Source: Macrosoma leucophasiata (lineage: Eukaryota; Arthropoda; Insecta; Lepidoptera; Hedylidae). Taken from it: 64,000 bases of DNA. Below the pieces are notes generated by a model. It saw only the letters and a program-made list of their open reading frames with translations. It was not told the DNA's origin and did no database searches. Each line of letters starts with the position of its first letter. Within the stretch, counting starts at the first letter, position 1. The stretch spans positions 2,046,001-2,110,000 of the forward strand of contig JAWQUS010000030.1 of NCBI GenBank assembly GCA_036365455.1, in the 5' to 3' direction. The position numbers and the translations under genes are program-made. Shown piece by piece: positions 31,561 through 41,929 of the stretch.

Positions 31561-31799
31561 TAATTTGAATGGTTTTTTTTGTCGGAAATGGTTATTTTAT
31601 CAAATTTTTGGATGACAACAATTCGCACCATACTGCTACTATGACATTCTTGTTTTTAAAATATACTTACGACATTTAATTGAAGGTATAACAAACGATT
31701 TGATTAGCTGAAAATGATAAAGTATTTTATGCTTCTTCTCGCAATATAGCGTACAAGGTGCGCTATATTGAGAGCAAGTTTAGAACGTCTCCTATCTGA

Positions 31800-31870
31800 T
31801 ACAGATTGTCCGGTGAAGGAGTCTAGTGCCGTATCGAGACGAGTCGCTTACCCAAGTCCATTAAAATAAA
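31800..31870. repeat. Fragment shared with 9950-10150
   Basis: TGTCCGGTGAAGGAGTC and CGAGACGAGTCGC match the core of the earlier block. Confidence 0.4.
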
Positions 31871-31889
31871 TTCTAAAATTATATTGACG

Positions 31890-31990
31890 GGCAGGACTTC
31901 AGTAGCTCAATGGGAAGAGCGGCTGGACTAGATTCCCAGTAGGCCGCGAGTTCGAGTCTCGCCTGAAGTCAATTTTTTCTTTCCATTTTA
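31890..31990 (+). repeat. S3 SINE with intact tRNA-like cloverleaf
   Basis: 31895-31970 (76 nt) folds as a tRNA: acceptor GACTTCA/TGAAGTC, D-arm AGCTCAATGGGAAGAGC, anticodon arm CTGGA-CTAGATT-CCCAG (loop anticodon AGA, one stem mismatch), T-arm GCGAG-TTCGAGT-CTCGC. It runs into the S3 tail (AATTTTTTCTTTCC) and has a 76-nt twin at 61473-61548. It is therefore a SINE head rather than a tRNA gene. Confidence 0.8.
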
Positions 31991-32025
31991 CTTTAAAATA
32001 AAATAAATTATATTGAGTTTATAAA

Positions 32026-32228
32026 AAAAAATACGCTTACACTCACAGCCCCACAATAGGTATAAGCCTGTGTTGTGGATGCCGTTGTACACATACAACA
32101 CATACACAAACACCCAGACCTGAAACAAATATCTGTAGGCCATACAAATGTTTGTCCCAGTGCGGGGATCGAACCCGCGACCCTTCGAATCAAACGGTCA
32201 TCTCACACCGCTGTTCTAACCGAGTCGT
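32026..32228 (-). repeat. S1 tRNA-headed SINE, full length
   Basis: Inverse of 14994-15202, with B-box GGGTTCGATCCCCGC and the A-rich 3' end next to TACGCTTACACTCACAGCCC. Confidence 0.85.
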
Positions 32229-32696
32229 CGTTTCTTGAGCTAGCTTCACTAAATTATTGCCTAAGGGTGCTTTTCCACCAAAGATGTGCTATGCAGCTAT
32301 GCTGCGAAGATGTGAAATCTACGCTACGAAAATATGTGACCGTTTCCACCAATACTAAACAATATAAGCTATGTAGCTGTACGAAGAAGATGCGCTATGA
32401 AGATGCGCCGCCACAAAGTGCGCCGCATACTGTAGGTAGTGTAGGTACTCTGCTCTGCATACAGCTACACCACTCGCGATGGCCCATAGCACGCATCCAT
32501 AGCTCGCATCCATAGTACACATTCTTATAAAAAACATATCTTAGTTGAATCTGTGGAGGAACGGGTGGAAATATTCCTCCGACGAAAAGGGAGTCATCTA
32601 GTGTTGAGTAGGACTTACAAGAGGCCTTACATTTGTCCCGGACAAAACCTGACATTGTAATGACGCGACAAAAATATAATTTGTACTGCTTCAAAT

Positions 32697-32905
32697 ATTA
32701 AGACGCGTTACTCTTTGCTCTTGTACTCTTACGTAGTGTGTCACGTGTGTGACTAAAACAAAAAGTGTAACGTGAAGACAATGAGGCTACTACTCCTCAA
32801 AACAGACCAATAAGCGCCGTGTATTAAAATGTCGCGGTATTCTTTGCTCTTTTGTACTCTTAAGTCAAGTGTGACGTGTGTGACTAGGACAAAGAATGTA
32901 CTACC
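32697..32905 (+). repeat. Direct repeat pair, about 75 bp
   Basis: TACTCTTTGCTCTTGTACTCTTA-G---GTGTCACGTGTGTGACTA at 32710 recurs at 32839 with few changes. Confidence 0.65.
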
Positions 32906-33232
32906 ACGTACGTTCAACCAAACGACCCCAACGATCGCGACCACGACCCCTGAAATTGTCGTTCCACTATCGCAAAAATACCGCGGGCGTTGAGCCAGTC
33001 CACTTCATTATAATAATAAAATTTATTGACATTATTTAATTTTATCAAAAATTACTTAATTCTTAATTTAAACAAAACCTACAAATTACAAAACCAATCT
33101 TAGCTCAATCATTAAAAATATTAATATCTCTCGATATTCATCTCATTAACACTATGTTTAGTAGGTACAAACAAATCCATTCTGTCACTTCAAAATCTTC
33201 AAATGTATCGCATGACAAAATTCGTCCTGTCC

Positions 33233-33500
33233 CTTACAAAATGTGAGTCAGACACACTTTGTAAGAGCCAGTAGTAGTAGTCGCGACAAATTTTGTCATG
33301 TTACTTCAAATGCACCGCGACGCTTCAAATCACTTCGCCGCTTCGCCGCGTCGGCGGTCTCGTTTGAAGTAACAAGCAACATGACAAAAGTCGCGACAAA
33401 ATTTGTCGCGACAAATTTTGTCATGTTACTTTAAATGCACCGCGACGCGTCTATGCACTTCACCGCCTCGCCGCGTCGGCGGTCTCGCGTTACGTCATCG
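33233..33500. repeat. Nested palindromes and direct repeats
   Basis: CTTACAAA[A/G]TGTG arms at 33233-33245 and 33253-33265. GTCGCGACAAATTTTGTCATGTTAC at 33283 occurs again near 33408 and in inverse form near 33370-33400. CACTTC-CCGC-TCGCCGCGTCGGCGGTCTCG occurs at 33331 and 33456. Confidence 0.6.
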
Positions 33501-34116
33501 CCTCACGTAATTTGAAGTGGGACAAAGTACTGGCTCAGTACGAAAAAGAGGCTCCTCTTACAAACTCGTTCTGAAAGCGTGTCCTACCCAACACTAGAAT
33601 CATCCGAAAAGGCGAGGTGGTAGCGCCTGGCGGGCAGCGGCCCTTCGATTGACGTTGGGAAGTCTTATGTATGCCAACTCTTGAGAAATCTTCGTATGTG
33701 CGATGTAATTCGATTGCACGCCATCTACCGTACTAGACAAGTACTGTGAAATTTCTTCTGTGTTCCGCTAGTTGGCGTTTTAATGTAGTGGACGCTACAA
33801 ATCCATTTCCACCAGTGCTAAGCTATGTACACTAATGAATATGATTGGTGGATATCAAACGCATCCATAGCAACGTAGAATAGCACGCACATATCTGTTG
33901 GAAAAGTATCCTAATCGTCGGCAGTGAAACAAGCGCCTTATCACGAACAATATTTGACCACTGATTGGGACGGATCATGTCCGGAATTTAATTACTGTTG
34001 GACACTTCACCGGCACGTGTTGCTTTGACGTGTGATCAAGGAAGTTGGTTTGTTTGATATGTTGTATCAGAGAGCCTTTTTTTCTAACCATTTGCCTAGA
34101 TTAACTGCATATGTAG

Positions 34117-34289
34117 TCTAGAGGTAGCAGGCCTACTACGCTTGGATCCTTGATTTTCGGGTTGGAAACTATCAGAGACAACGATGTGAAATCCTTTATC
34201 TCTGGTTCTATTGAAATATATCCATTTTCTGAAAGTTTTCCAGTACCACGGAGTGTGGTTATGTGCTCGGAAATGTCGAAAGGCTCATT
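34117..34289 (+). repeat. S2 SINE, degraded
   Basis: GAGGTAGCAGGCCTACTACGC, then ATCCTTTATCTCTGGTTCTA and GTGGTTATGTGCTCGGAAATGTC. It runs directly into a D-repeat. Confidence 0.6.
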
Positions 34290-34597
34290 AGACCCTGTTA
34301 TATACGTCCCACTGCTGGGCACGAGTCTTTCCCTTTTTTGGGGGAGGCCTGGAGCTGACAACTCGCTGTCGGATGTTTTCAAACCGCCAATAAGGCCTAC
34401 GACAAGGTTTAACGACTGCTATCTATCGATAGTAACTGGGACTGACGGCTTAACGTGCCCTCCGAATGAGGGAAACGCGCATGATAATTTGCCACTCGCG
34501 GTCACCCATCACACACCCGACTGCGCCCGTATCGCTTAACCAAGTAGATAGCTTATGATCTACACCAGCCTCGGGGCCATGCGCGCTTCACACACAC
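34290..34597 (+). repeat. D-repeat with internal deletion
   Basis: CCCACTGCTGGGCACGAG to GGGGCCATGCGCGCTTC. The central GCTGCTCCAATGCGGATTGG part is missing. Confidence 0.75.
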
Positions 34598-34725
34598 CCA
34601 AAATGTTGTTGTCAAAATGTCGCTGACTGAATCGTAGGTGTATGCATATATTTGAAAAAAATAAAGACATATTTTTATGTACAATGATGACTGTAGGCAG
34701 CAGTATGCTGTTACCATCAAACTTT

Positions 34726-35004
34726 TTACCGGTGGTAGAGCTCCAGTGACGAAGCTCGCGGGCGTAGGCACCACCGCATTACCTAATTACTTGCCGCTAA
34801 ATGAGAGTGTTCAACACTATCGGGTCTATCAGGTGGTAATGAACGGCCCTGTAATTTCCGGCACAGAGGCATGGGCTTCAGGAGTGGTAACGCATGTGCA
34901 TTTTGACCTTGGTCTTTGTGTAAGTGTCTATATGCTGCAGACGTCACTTAACATCAATGTGAACTGCATGCTTGTTTGCCACTTCCATAATATAAAAATA
35001 AAAG
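34726..35004 (+). repeat. A-repeat, near full length
   Basis: From TTTACCGGTGGTAGAGCTCC to CACTTCCATAATATAAAAAT. Confidence 0.85.
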
Positions 35005-35239
35005 AGCTGCATCCTTGTTTCTCACCTTCGTGACAAAATAAACGTCGGCAATATTCTATAGATTTATAATTTTTTTCGTAACAGTTGGATGAAAATAAAA
35101 CATATTTCACTGTTGACCTTGATTTATTCAAACAATAAAGTAACTGGTATAGTATTAATATTCTATATCGAGCATTGACTCATATTTTTCTGAATTCAAA
35201 ATATTTTTATAAATACAAACAAAGAAGCTTAACAAGTGG

Positions 35240-35432
35240 AATTTGTTTATTGTTTTATTTCGCATTAACACATGCTTGTGAAATATATTTTTTAAAGAAA
35301 AATGGAAAGAAAAATTTGACTAAGAATTTTATTATATTGAAGTATGGCAATAGATGGCGCTGCTGCTACCATAAAGCAATGCAATAAATGTGAAGGAAAG
35401 ATTTGACAAATCGGGCAGGACTTCAGGAGCTC
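35240..35432. repeat. Rearranged S3 pieces
   Basis: S3 tail sequence (ACACATGCTTGTGAAATATA, GAAAAATGGAAAGAAAAATT) is in inverse orientation. Flanking sequence (ATGGCGCTGCTGCTACCATAAAGCAATGCAAT) and a GGGCAGGACTTCAGGAGCTC head follow in the forward sense. The whole resembles 61550-61780 reversed in part. Confidence 0.6.
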
Positions 35433-35435
35433 ACC

Positions 35436-36210
35436 AGTTTTCAATATCGGGCAAACAATAGCTTTTTTAAAATGAGTTGGAAATTTTCCAGTTTCGAGGG
35501 ATAAATTACAAATGAATGTAATAGGTTCAACCAGCAAGGGCAGTGAGGACTTGAGAAAGATTGCAGTAATTTTATCCCAACCAGGTGCACTATGGGACTT
35601 AAGTCTCAAAATAACATTTTTGACTTCATCGGGGTCTGTTGGTAGGAGAGACATGGAGTTAATAGGTGAGTTAGAGGTTTTCGCTCTGGTTGCCAATTTC
35701 TGCTCATTAGATTGCATACATTTAAGGGTATTTTTGCCTAAAGTTCCGCCAATGGAAGTAAAGTATGTATTGACTTTATTGAGAGACTCGACTGGTTCAT
35801 CTTCGATACATAGCAAGTCATGCGATGGCATCTGAGTTGCCAACTTCTTTTATTAACTTCCAAGTTTCTTTAACGTTTCCTTTATTTTTAGTATATTTAT
35901 TTTTATAATATTGTTTCTTCAAATTTTTTACAACGTAAATACATGTGTTTCTATATTTAATGTATTTGTTTTTTAATTCTACATTGTTTGGATTTTTCTT
36001 AACTTTCAAGTGCATTCTATCGCGTTTCCTGATAGACTTTATTACACCGCTTGTTATCCAGGGCTTTAGGGGCTTATTCTTTTTTGTAAACAGATTTATT
36101 CGCATGTTGTTATTAACTAAACCAATAACTTTCATTGTAAATATCTCAGTGGCAGGTTTGATAGATACGGACTACCTATTTGTATGGAAAAATGAAATTG
36201 TGGTTTTTAC
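35436..36210 (-). pseudogene. LINE ORF2 fragment: linker and RT N-terminus
   Basis: The minus strand encodes KKNKPLKPWITSGVIKSIRK, KKQYYKNKYTKNKGNVKETW (endonuclease-RT linker), then LKSHSAPGWDKITAIFLKSS and GKFPTHFKKAIVCPILKTGE, which precede RT motif A in APE-type LINEs. Two frames join near 35830. The RT core is missing downstream, where S3-like sequence starts. Confidence 0.8.
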
Positions 36211-36225
36211 TATTTCCTTTCAATT

Positions 36226-36430
36226 TCTCAGCACTATCGTGTTCCGGTCAGGTGGTAATGTACGGCTCTGTACTTTCCGGCACAGAGACATAACACCTTA
36301 GGCCTCAGGAGTGGTAACGCATTTGTATTTTGACCTTGGTCTTTGTGTAAGTGTCTATAGGCTGCAGTCATCACTTAACATCAATGTTTACTGCATAATT
36401 GTTTGCCACTTCCTTAAAATAAAAAAAAGA
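36226..36430 (+). repeat. A-repeat, 5'-truncated
   Basis: From TCAGCACTATCGTGTTCCGG to CCACTTCCTTAAAATAAAAA. Confidence 0.85.
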
Positions 36431-36640
36431 GAGGAAATGAGACATTCTACTGATATACATAGGTATAAATATATTTCTTGATTATCAATTTTCGTAACTT
36501 GTAGACCGACGTGACATGTGTGCCAATTGTTATTCACCATAGTTTAAAAAATTTAGTAATTAATTTCTTTACATAGTCGTAACAGAAGCAATTTTTGTAA
36601 TGATGATAAATAAACTTTTTGATTTTGATTTTTTAATAAA
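36431..36640 (+). repeat. LINE 3'-UTR fragment
   Basis: GGAAATGAGACATTCTACTG, CCAATTGTTATTCACC and AAATAAACTTTTTGATTTTG match the inverse of 6308-6545. Confidence 0.55.
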
Positions 36641-36925
36641 GTTAACGCACATCAAATAAATTTCCAAGAAAAAAGTTTAATCCATTAATAGTGAGTCTGT
36701 CTGTCTATCACAGCAAATTTGCTTCAAAATTACTAAATCAATTGAGTTAGATTTGTACGTCAATCAGTTATTATAATAAACTTTAATTTTAAAGTATTTG
36801 TTCCGGTGTTGTATTTAGGTTCTTTATTTTCTTATAATAATATTTAATTGCCACACACATATTTTTCGTTTTCTTTGTGCTTATCTTGTCATAATCCTAA
36901 TATGTAATTACAGTGCTCATGAAGA

Positions 36926-37448
36926 AATAATGCACATCGAGCCAATGAAAGTGAAAATCGCCTAGTTTCGGCTTAATTTTTTTTTTTTATGTTTTAACAG
37001 TGGCAAACAAGCATACAGTTCACATTGATGTTAAGTGATGACTGCAACCTATAGACACCCACACAATGACCACAGGTAAAAATGCAGATGCGTTACCACT
37101 CCTGAGGCCTAAGGTGTTATGCCTCTGTGCCGGAAATTACAGGGCTGTACATTACCACCTGACCGAAACACGATAGTGCTGAACACTACCATTTAGCGGC
37201 AAGTATATTAGGTAATGCGGTGGTGCCTACGCCCGCGAGCTCCGTCACTGGAGCTCTACCACCAGTAAAAGAGCTTCATAGAGCGTTATCCCAGCTGCAC
37301 ACTGCGTACGTAAGCATCAGTAGTCTGGTATTTGTCAAAACTTGATCAAAATGGTCGACAAACGTCAAATATGTAAGGTGCGAAAGAGATAACGCTCTAC
37401 AGATCCGATATAAGCCGACGTCTCTTCCCGAGGTCGATGTGCATTATT
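36926..37448. mobile_element. MITE interrupted by an A-repeat
   Basis: AATAATGCACATCGA at 36926-36940 is perfectly inverted at 37434-37448. Inner blocks CATAGAGCGTTATC and GATAACGCTCTAC match the MITE at 22433. A full A-repeat lies inside. Confidence 0.8.
36977..37268 (-). repeat. A-repeat, full length, closest to consensus
   Basis: 292 bp from poly(T) to GCTCTACCACCAGTAAAA. The head hairpin is complete: GAGCTCC (37237-37243) pairs with GGAGCTC (37250-37256), and GGTGG (37219-37223) pairs with CCACC (37259-37263). Confidence 0.9.
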
Positions 37449-37732
37449 TGATGTTGGATACTGTAACGTGTTATTTGGCATTAATTACCACTAACTACTC
37501 TGTTTACCCCGTAAAAGTATAGATGATAAATTATCTAGTCCAATAAATTAAAATATGAGTCAATGCAAATCAGACAAAAATAATTAATAACAATAGAAAA
37601 ATATTTAAAATTAATATCAGTAGATTCTAATTCTTATGTACTAACACCGTTTAAATTGAAATGTGTAATGCCGATGCACAACCATATATTACATGCCTAC
37701 CTAGATGCAACAAAATATGTTTTTTTTTTTGG

Positions 37733-38325
37733 TTGTAAAGCTTGACAATCCAATACTCAGGAATCCCACTGCAGAATCATGTCGTTCTGGATACATATGC
37801 TGCAAACCTACTTTTTACGCATATTTATTATATAGAGAAAATATATCCACTAGGTGCCTATCAAAATTTGGCAGCAAGTATTTTTAATTAAATTATTTAA
37901 TTTATAACAGCCAGTAACTCTTATATGAGGACGATTTAATGTGACTCCCGTATATCATCATAATTAGAAAAAAACTATCTTTAATTTGATATCTAAATAA
38001 TACATGTACTTTATGGAGCTAAAACGTTATCGGGGTGGAACGTTAATATGTGGAGACGGCTAAGTGCGCAACGGCAGCCGTGATTTTTCAAGTTTTTTTT
38101 ATATATTACCGTGAAGTGGACGATATTTTATTGAAAACACAAGTAAAAAAAAATATTTCCCAGAAAAAAAAAATCTTGCGACCATTTATTGATAGGAAAC
38201 CTGTTGGATATATATTCTCTAGATAATAAATATGCGTTAAAAATAGGTTTGCAGCATATCTGGATGAACGAAATGATTCTGCAGTGGGGTTCTAACCTAT
38301 TAGTTGGCTTTAGCTTGAAAGAGTT
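37733..38325. mobile_element. Long-arm inverted-repeat element
   Basis: ATCCCACTGCAGAATCAT and ATATGCTGCAAACCTA in the left arm (to about 37861) are inverted in the right arm (about 38190-38302) as TAGGTTTGCAGCATAT and ATGATTCTGCAGTGGGGTTC. Arms are 110-130 bp and diverged by several changes. The roughly 330-bp interior is AT-rich and non-coding. Confidence 0.75.
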
Positions 38326-38572
38326 TGTGATACTGTACTGAGGGTTAAGAATTTCCTAATAATAATTGCTTGAGCTTTAACTGCTGATTAATTAGTGGTT
38401 ATATCCGAAACATAATATTGAAGTTGTTCTTCTTTTGAGGCGATTAGGAAAAAAGCTGAGTAATTTGTAAGAAGCACGCGCACGCCGTTTTTATAAAATT
38501 AAAAGTCTGAAGTTAGTTGCTAATCTTTTTGGTCGTTTTGTTTTATTTATGGTATATTGGATTTTTGCGCTA

Positions 38573-38943
38573 AAACCCCTTCTATACGGTCGGGACCAAC
38601 CACCGACCATCATGTCATTGGTCGGATCAACCGATGTTTGTATTTGTTCTACACGGTCGGGCAGTTATTGAGTCAACTTGTCAGTTCTTTCAGACATTAA
38701 AAGCGAAAGGCTGATTCACACACAACCGTGCCGTCACAGTTCCGCCACTTCATTGATATGTGTGAATCAGCCTTTATGTCAGTTGCGTCGGACGACCGCG
38801 TTTCAGACGGTCGGCGCCGACCACTGACGCGGCTTGTCGGGAGGGATGCGCTCACGACCAAGGCCGTTGAATTCAACCAAAATTGGTCGGGTCAACCGAT
38901 TTCTATATTTTTTGGTTGGATCCCACCGTGTAGGAGGGGTTTA
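38573..38943. mobile_element. MITE, about 370 bp, with nested MITE
   Basis: TAAAACCCCTTCTATACGGT at the left is matched by the inverse of CACCGTGTAGGAGGGGTTTA at the right. Inside, AAAGGCTGATTCACACA (38706-38722) is perfectly inverted at 38759-38775, marking a second 70-bp element. A frame over it (38728-38994) is not credible. Confidence 0.75.
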
Positions 38944-39000
38944 AGAAAGTATTACTTCTTACGTGCGTACATCAAATATGTATGCACACTCTTTTGAATT

Positions 39001-40104
39001 TTTCATATTTCTATATCTGTTTTGTCACCGGTATAGGTACTCGTAGATACATACAGTTTAATCTCTTGCTAAAAATGTTTTTCCCGACTGAGTCATCTTT
39101 ATCTTTATTTCGTACATTGATTCATGTTACAAAATTTATCATTATGTATCTCGCTTGATATATTATGTAACCAATTATTATATTTAGAAAAAAATAACTT
39201 GTCAATTCATTCAAAGTTTTTTCCCATTAGGTTAAGTATCAACCTCAAATTAATTCGGATAAACAGTATTGTACATCGGCATTAACACGTGTAGGATTCA
39301 AGAAACATTTCAATTACATTTTACATCATTTATCTACACTTAAAATTATTTACACACTAAAAAAATAGGGTTTCTTTGCCCAGCCATAATTAAACTTTAA
39401 CAGCCATCTTTTTCTACCCTAATCTTTTCTTCTCTAGTTTACTTTCTATTTGGCACATAAACTGCATGTTTCATGGGTTTTATAGCGTGGGCTTGCGGTA
39501 AAGCAATTTCTTGTCAGCAGTTCCCAAGAGAGTCGCCTTTCACTTAGGACCTGTGATTCTAATCGAATATTGATTTTGAATGTTCGGACGATTGGTTTTA
39601 ATATTCAATTGGTCGATTTGAAAGCACCTTGAGCAAACACAAGCCAGATTGATAATTTGAAGTGATTTTAGATAGGAACTAGATTTAATGGAACGAAATT
39701 AAAAAAAAAACTTTTTGCAGACTACAAAAAAGTATATACTTTTGTCAAAATGGTTTTTGTAAGTTGTACAAACATGTAATGAAATAAGATACAAATGTAA
39801 AATACAACACATCAGATTGAATAGAATAATTGAAATTGGAAGAGAACTCATGCGAATTAAAATGCACACACCTAAACTCAATTTGGTTCTTATTTCATAC
39901 AAAAATAGAATTATGTAATACATTCTGTAAAACCAACATTATGTGGGCAATCGCTCGGTAAAACTATGGGTATAAGTCCAAAAATATTAATCTTAGAATT
40001 CTGCTATAAATAATCTGCGTTTGATCAATTATAAAATGCTTAATAACTCGAATCCAACCAGTTAACTCTATTAGTTGCGTAGTGATTTACATTTTTCTCA
40101 TCTT
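39001..40104. other. AT-rich sequence, possibly flank of gene end
   Basis: No repeat from the window's families was recognised here. Confidence 0.35.
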
Positions 40105-40513
40105 TTTATTTAACTACATTCATATAATAGAATGGAGTTTTTATCGATACCAATCAATTTATGTTTACAATTTGATCACTTTCTCGTCTTTCATTTACAA
40201 AATATACAAAAATTTCACATGATGTAAACTAACTACACTACTTTGGTCACGGTGTTTTCCCCATTTCATTCAGTTTCCACTTTTAATCGTATTTTATTAG
40301 ATATCGTTATTAAAATGACGCATTATTCGATTCTATATTCACCATTTAAATATTTATGACTAGAAAAATTTAAGATGAAGATTTAATAATTTGCATTTGA
40401 GATTAACATTAATCTACTGGGAAACACTTTTTAACACTAACTTGGGGTTTCACAGCTAGAAATTCATTTTCATTAAATACACTTAGGAAGTCAATATACA
40501 ATTAAAATATTAC
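40105..40513 (-). other. Putative 3' UTR
   Basis: Downstream of the minus-strand stop at 40514. AATAAA signals on the minus strand lie at 40298-40293 and 40110-40105; either could set the cleavage site. Confidence 0.4.
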
Positions 40514-41049
40514 TTAATAAGAATTATTATTGGGACTGTTATCATTTGAACTGTTGACTAGACTAGTATCGATTTTGGCATTTATAACATTGGAGTTGAT
40601 TTCATCATTAGAACGAGAAATATTTTTAGTTGCATTAAAAGCTTCATTAACAACATGATTGTCATTTTTTTCTACATTATTTACACATTCAACATCTAAA
40701 CTATCTAAATTTTCACAACTCTTACCGTTGTCGAGGCTGGCATCTTTAACCGAGTTATCGGATAACGATTCTCGTTTTTCAACTATAACTTCGACACGAG
40801 GCTTAAAATTATCATCTTTTTTTATATTTTTATCAGGTAAATCTGGTGGTCTAACTGTCGATAAGGTGCTGGATAGAAATGATGATTGAAGGTTGTAGCC
40901 GGGTAGAAGTTTTGGTTGCAACGGTAACATAAGGTCTAAGGATCCCGTGGTTGCAGGTCTTGGTTGAAGGGGTGGAGCAGTCATCAAAGGTGGTTGCAAC
41001 GACGCTAAGGATATGGCTCCGCATTGTGTGCTGATGTTCGGACTCTCGA
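40514..41049 (-). CDS. Terminal coding exon, unidentified Pro/Gln-rich protein
   Basis: Host gene exon with stop at 40514-40516 and an acceptor TTCTTTCCAG just upstream of 41049. It starts in phase with the exon at 41611: its first two bases TC join the G of the previous exon to give GTC (Val). It encodes 177 more residues. The first 60 are rich in Pro, Leu and Gln (SLQPPLMTAPPLQPRP), then a charged stretch (KPRVEVIVEKRES), then an Asn/Asp/Ser-rich low-complexity tail ending NNNSY. There is no enzyme motif. It resembles the disordered C-terminus of a nuclear or RNA-associated protein, but I cannot name it. An exon-length frame, matching phases and absence of repeats argue for a real gene. Confidence 0.7.
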
Positions 41050-41610
41050 CTGGAAAGAATGATCGATGTTAAAAACCAGATTTCTTTCTAGTAAAAAGTT
41101 GAAATTATTGAAATGGAAAATTTAGGAATTGTTCATGGATAAATAATTGTTTAAAATTTAGATACGCCGCACACTTTCACTGACGCTAGCATATATTTAA
41201 ACTATTGTTTTCGACCTAATAGAGCACTACCAATGAATCCTAAAATACAAGGATGACTCAGTGTAGGATTCAATGCGTAATCTTATCTAAGATATTGTAC
41301 ATAACAATGTTTATTTTTACAGTGAAATAAATATGTCTTTACCTTTATTGCATGCTTATAATACTTATTAAGCTACTCTTCTATTGTTCTGATTGTTTGT
41401 ACTTTTATGCCAATAAATTATTCTTATGTTACTAAGAAGAAATGTCTATTTACATTGATTAATCGAGAATCGATCAAGAATAATGTAATTTTTATTTTCA
41501 ATTGAAAATTTTAGATTATTTATGTATTCATGCGTGGGAATGGATCTATAGGTAAGGGTCGATGGTACAATTCCACAAAGCTGACTGTCATATAATGATT
41601 TGCGTTTTAC
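41050..41610 (-). other. Intron between the two coding exons
   Basis: 561 bp; GTAAAACGCA donor at 41610 and TTCTTTCCAG acceptor at 41050. AT-rich and free of the window's dispersed repeats. Confidence 0.65.
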
Positions 41611-41712
41611 CAATAGGGGCTCGAGCCTGCAAAGGTTGAGCTGCAGTTGGTGGTCGAAGTAAATTTGGTGGTCCCTGAAGAGCTAAGTTGATCATGTTCA
41701 TCCCATTTATAC
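41611..41712 (-). CDS. Penultimate coding exon of the same gene
   Basis: 102 bp, phase 2 nt + 33 codons + 1 nt. The acceptor is TTTCTGCTTTCCAG before 41712 and the donor G|GTAAAACG after 41611. It encodes GMNMINLALQGPPNLLRPP and then AAQPLQARAPI, in the same Pro/Leu/Gln style as the terminal exon. It is too short to have been found by frame length alone. Upstream exons were not recognised in 41.7-64 kb. Confidence 0.7.
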
Positions 41713-41929
41713 CTGGAAAGCAGAAAAATATGGTGTTAAAAGTTTTGTTAAACATAAGCAAATTCTCTGTTAGGGGTTAAAGTAGGAAGTGAATATTTGA
41801 AGCTGATGGCAAATGATAACAATATCCTATGTTATAATGTGTATGTATAATGTGTGTACTAAAATCATCAATTTTAATATCAAACATTTTCTAAAATCAT
41901 CAACATAATATCATATTTTTTGGTAGACC

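Larger units (their letters stand above)
32265..33916. mobile_element. TIR-bounded region, possible composite element
   Basis: AGGGTGCTTTTCCACCAAAGATGTGC at the left is approximately inverted at the right as GCACATATCTGTTGGAAAAGTATCC. TA flanks both ends. The interior has several direct and inverted repeats but no transposase frame. Boundaries are tentative. Confidence 0.4.

Noticed and set aside
31895..31970. tRNA-Ser(AGA)-like gene
   Set aside because: It is continuous with an S3 SINE tail and has a near-identical twin at 61473-61548 with the same tail.
32075..32515. 146-codon open frame
   Set aside because: It overlaps an S1 SINE in antisense and the start of a TIR region, with no protein motif.
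34150..34539. 129-codon open frame
   Set aside because: It crosses an S2 SINE and a D-repeat; other copies do not keep the frame.
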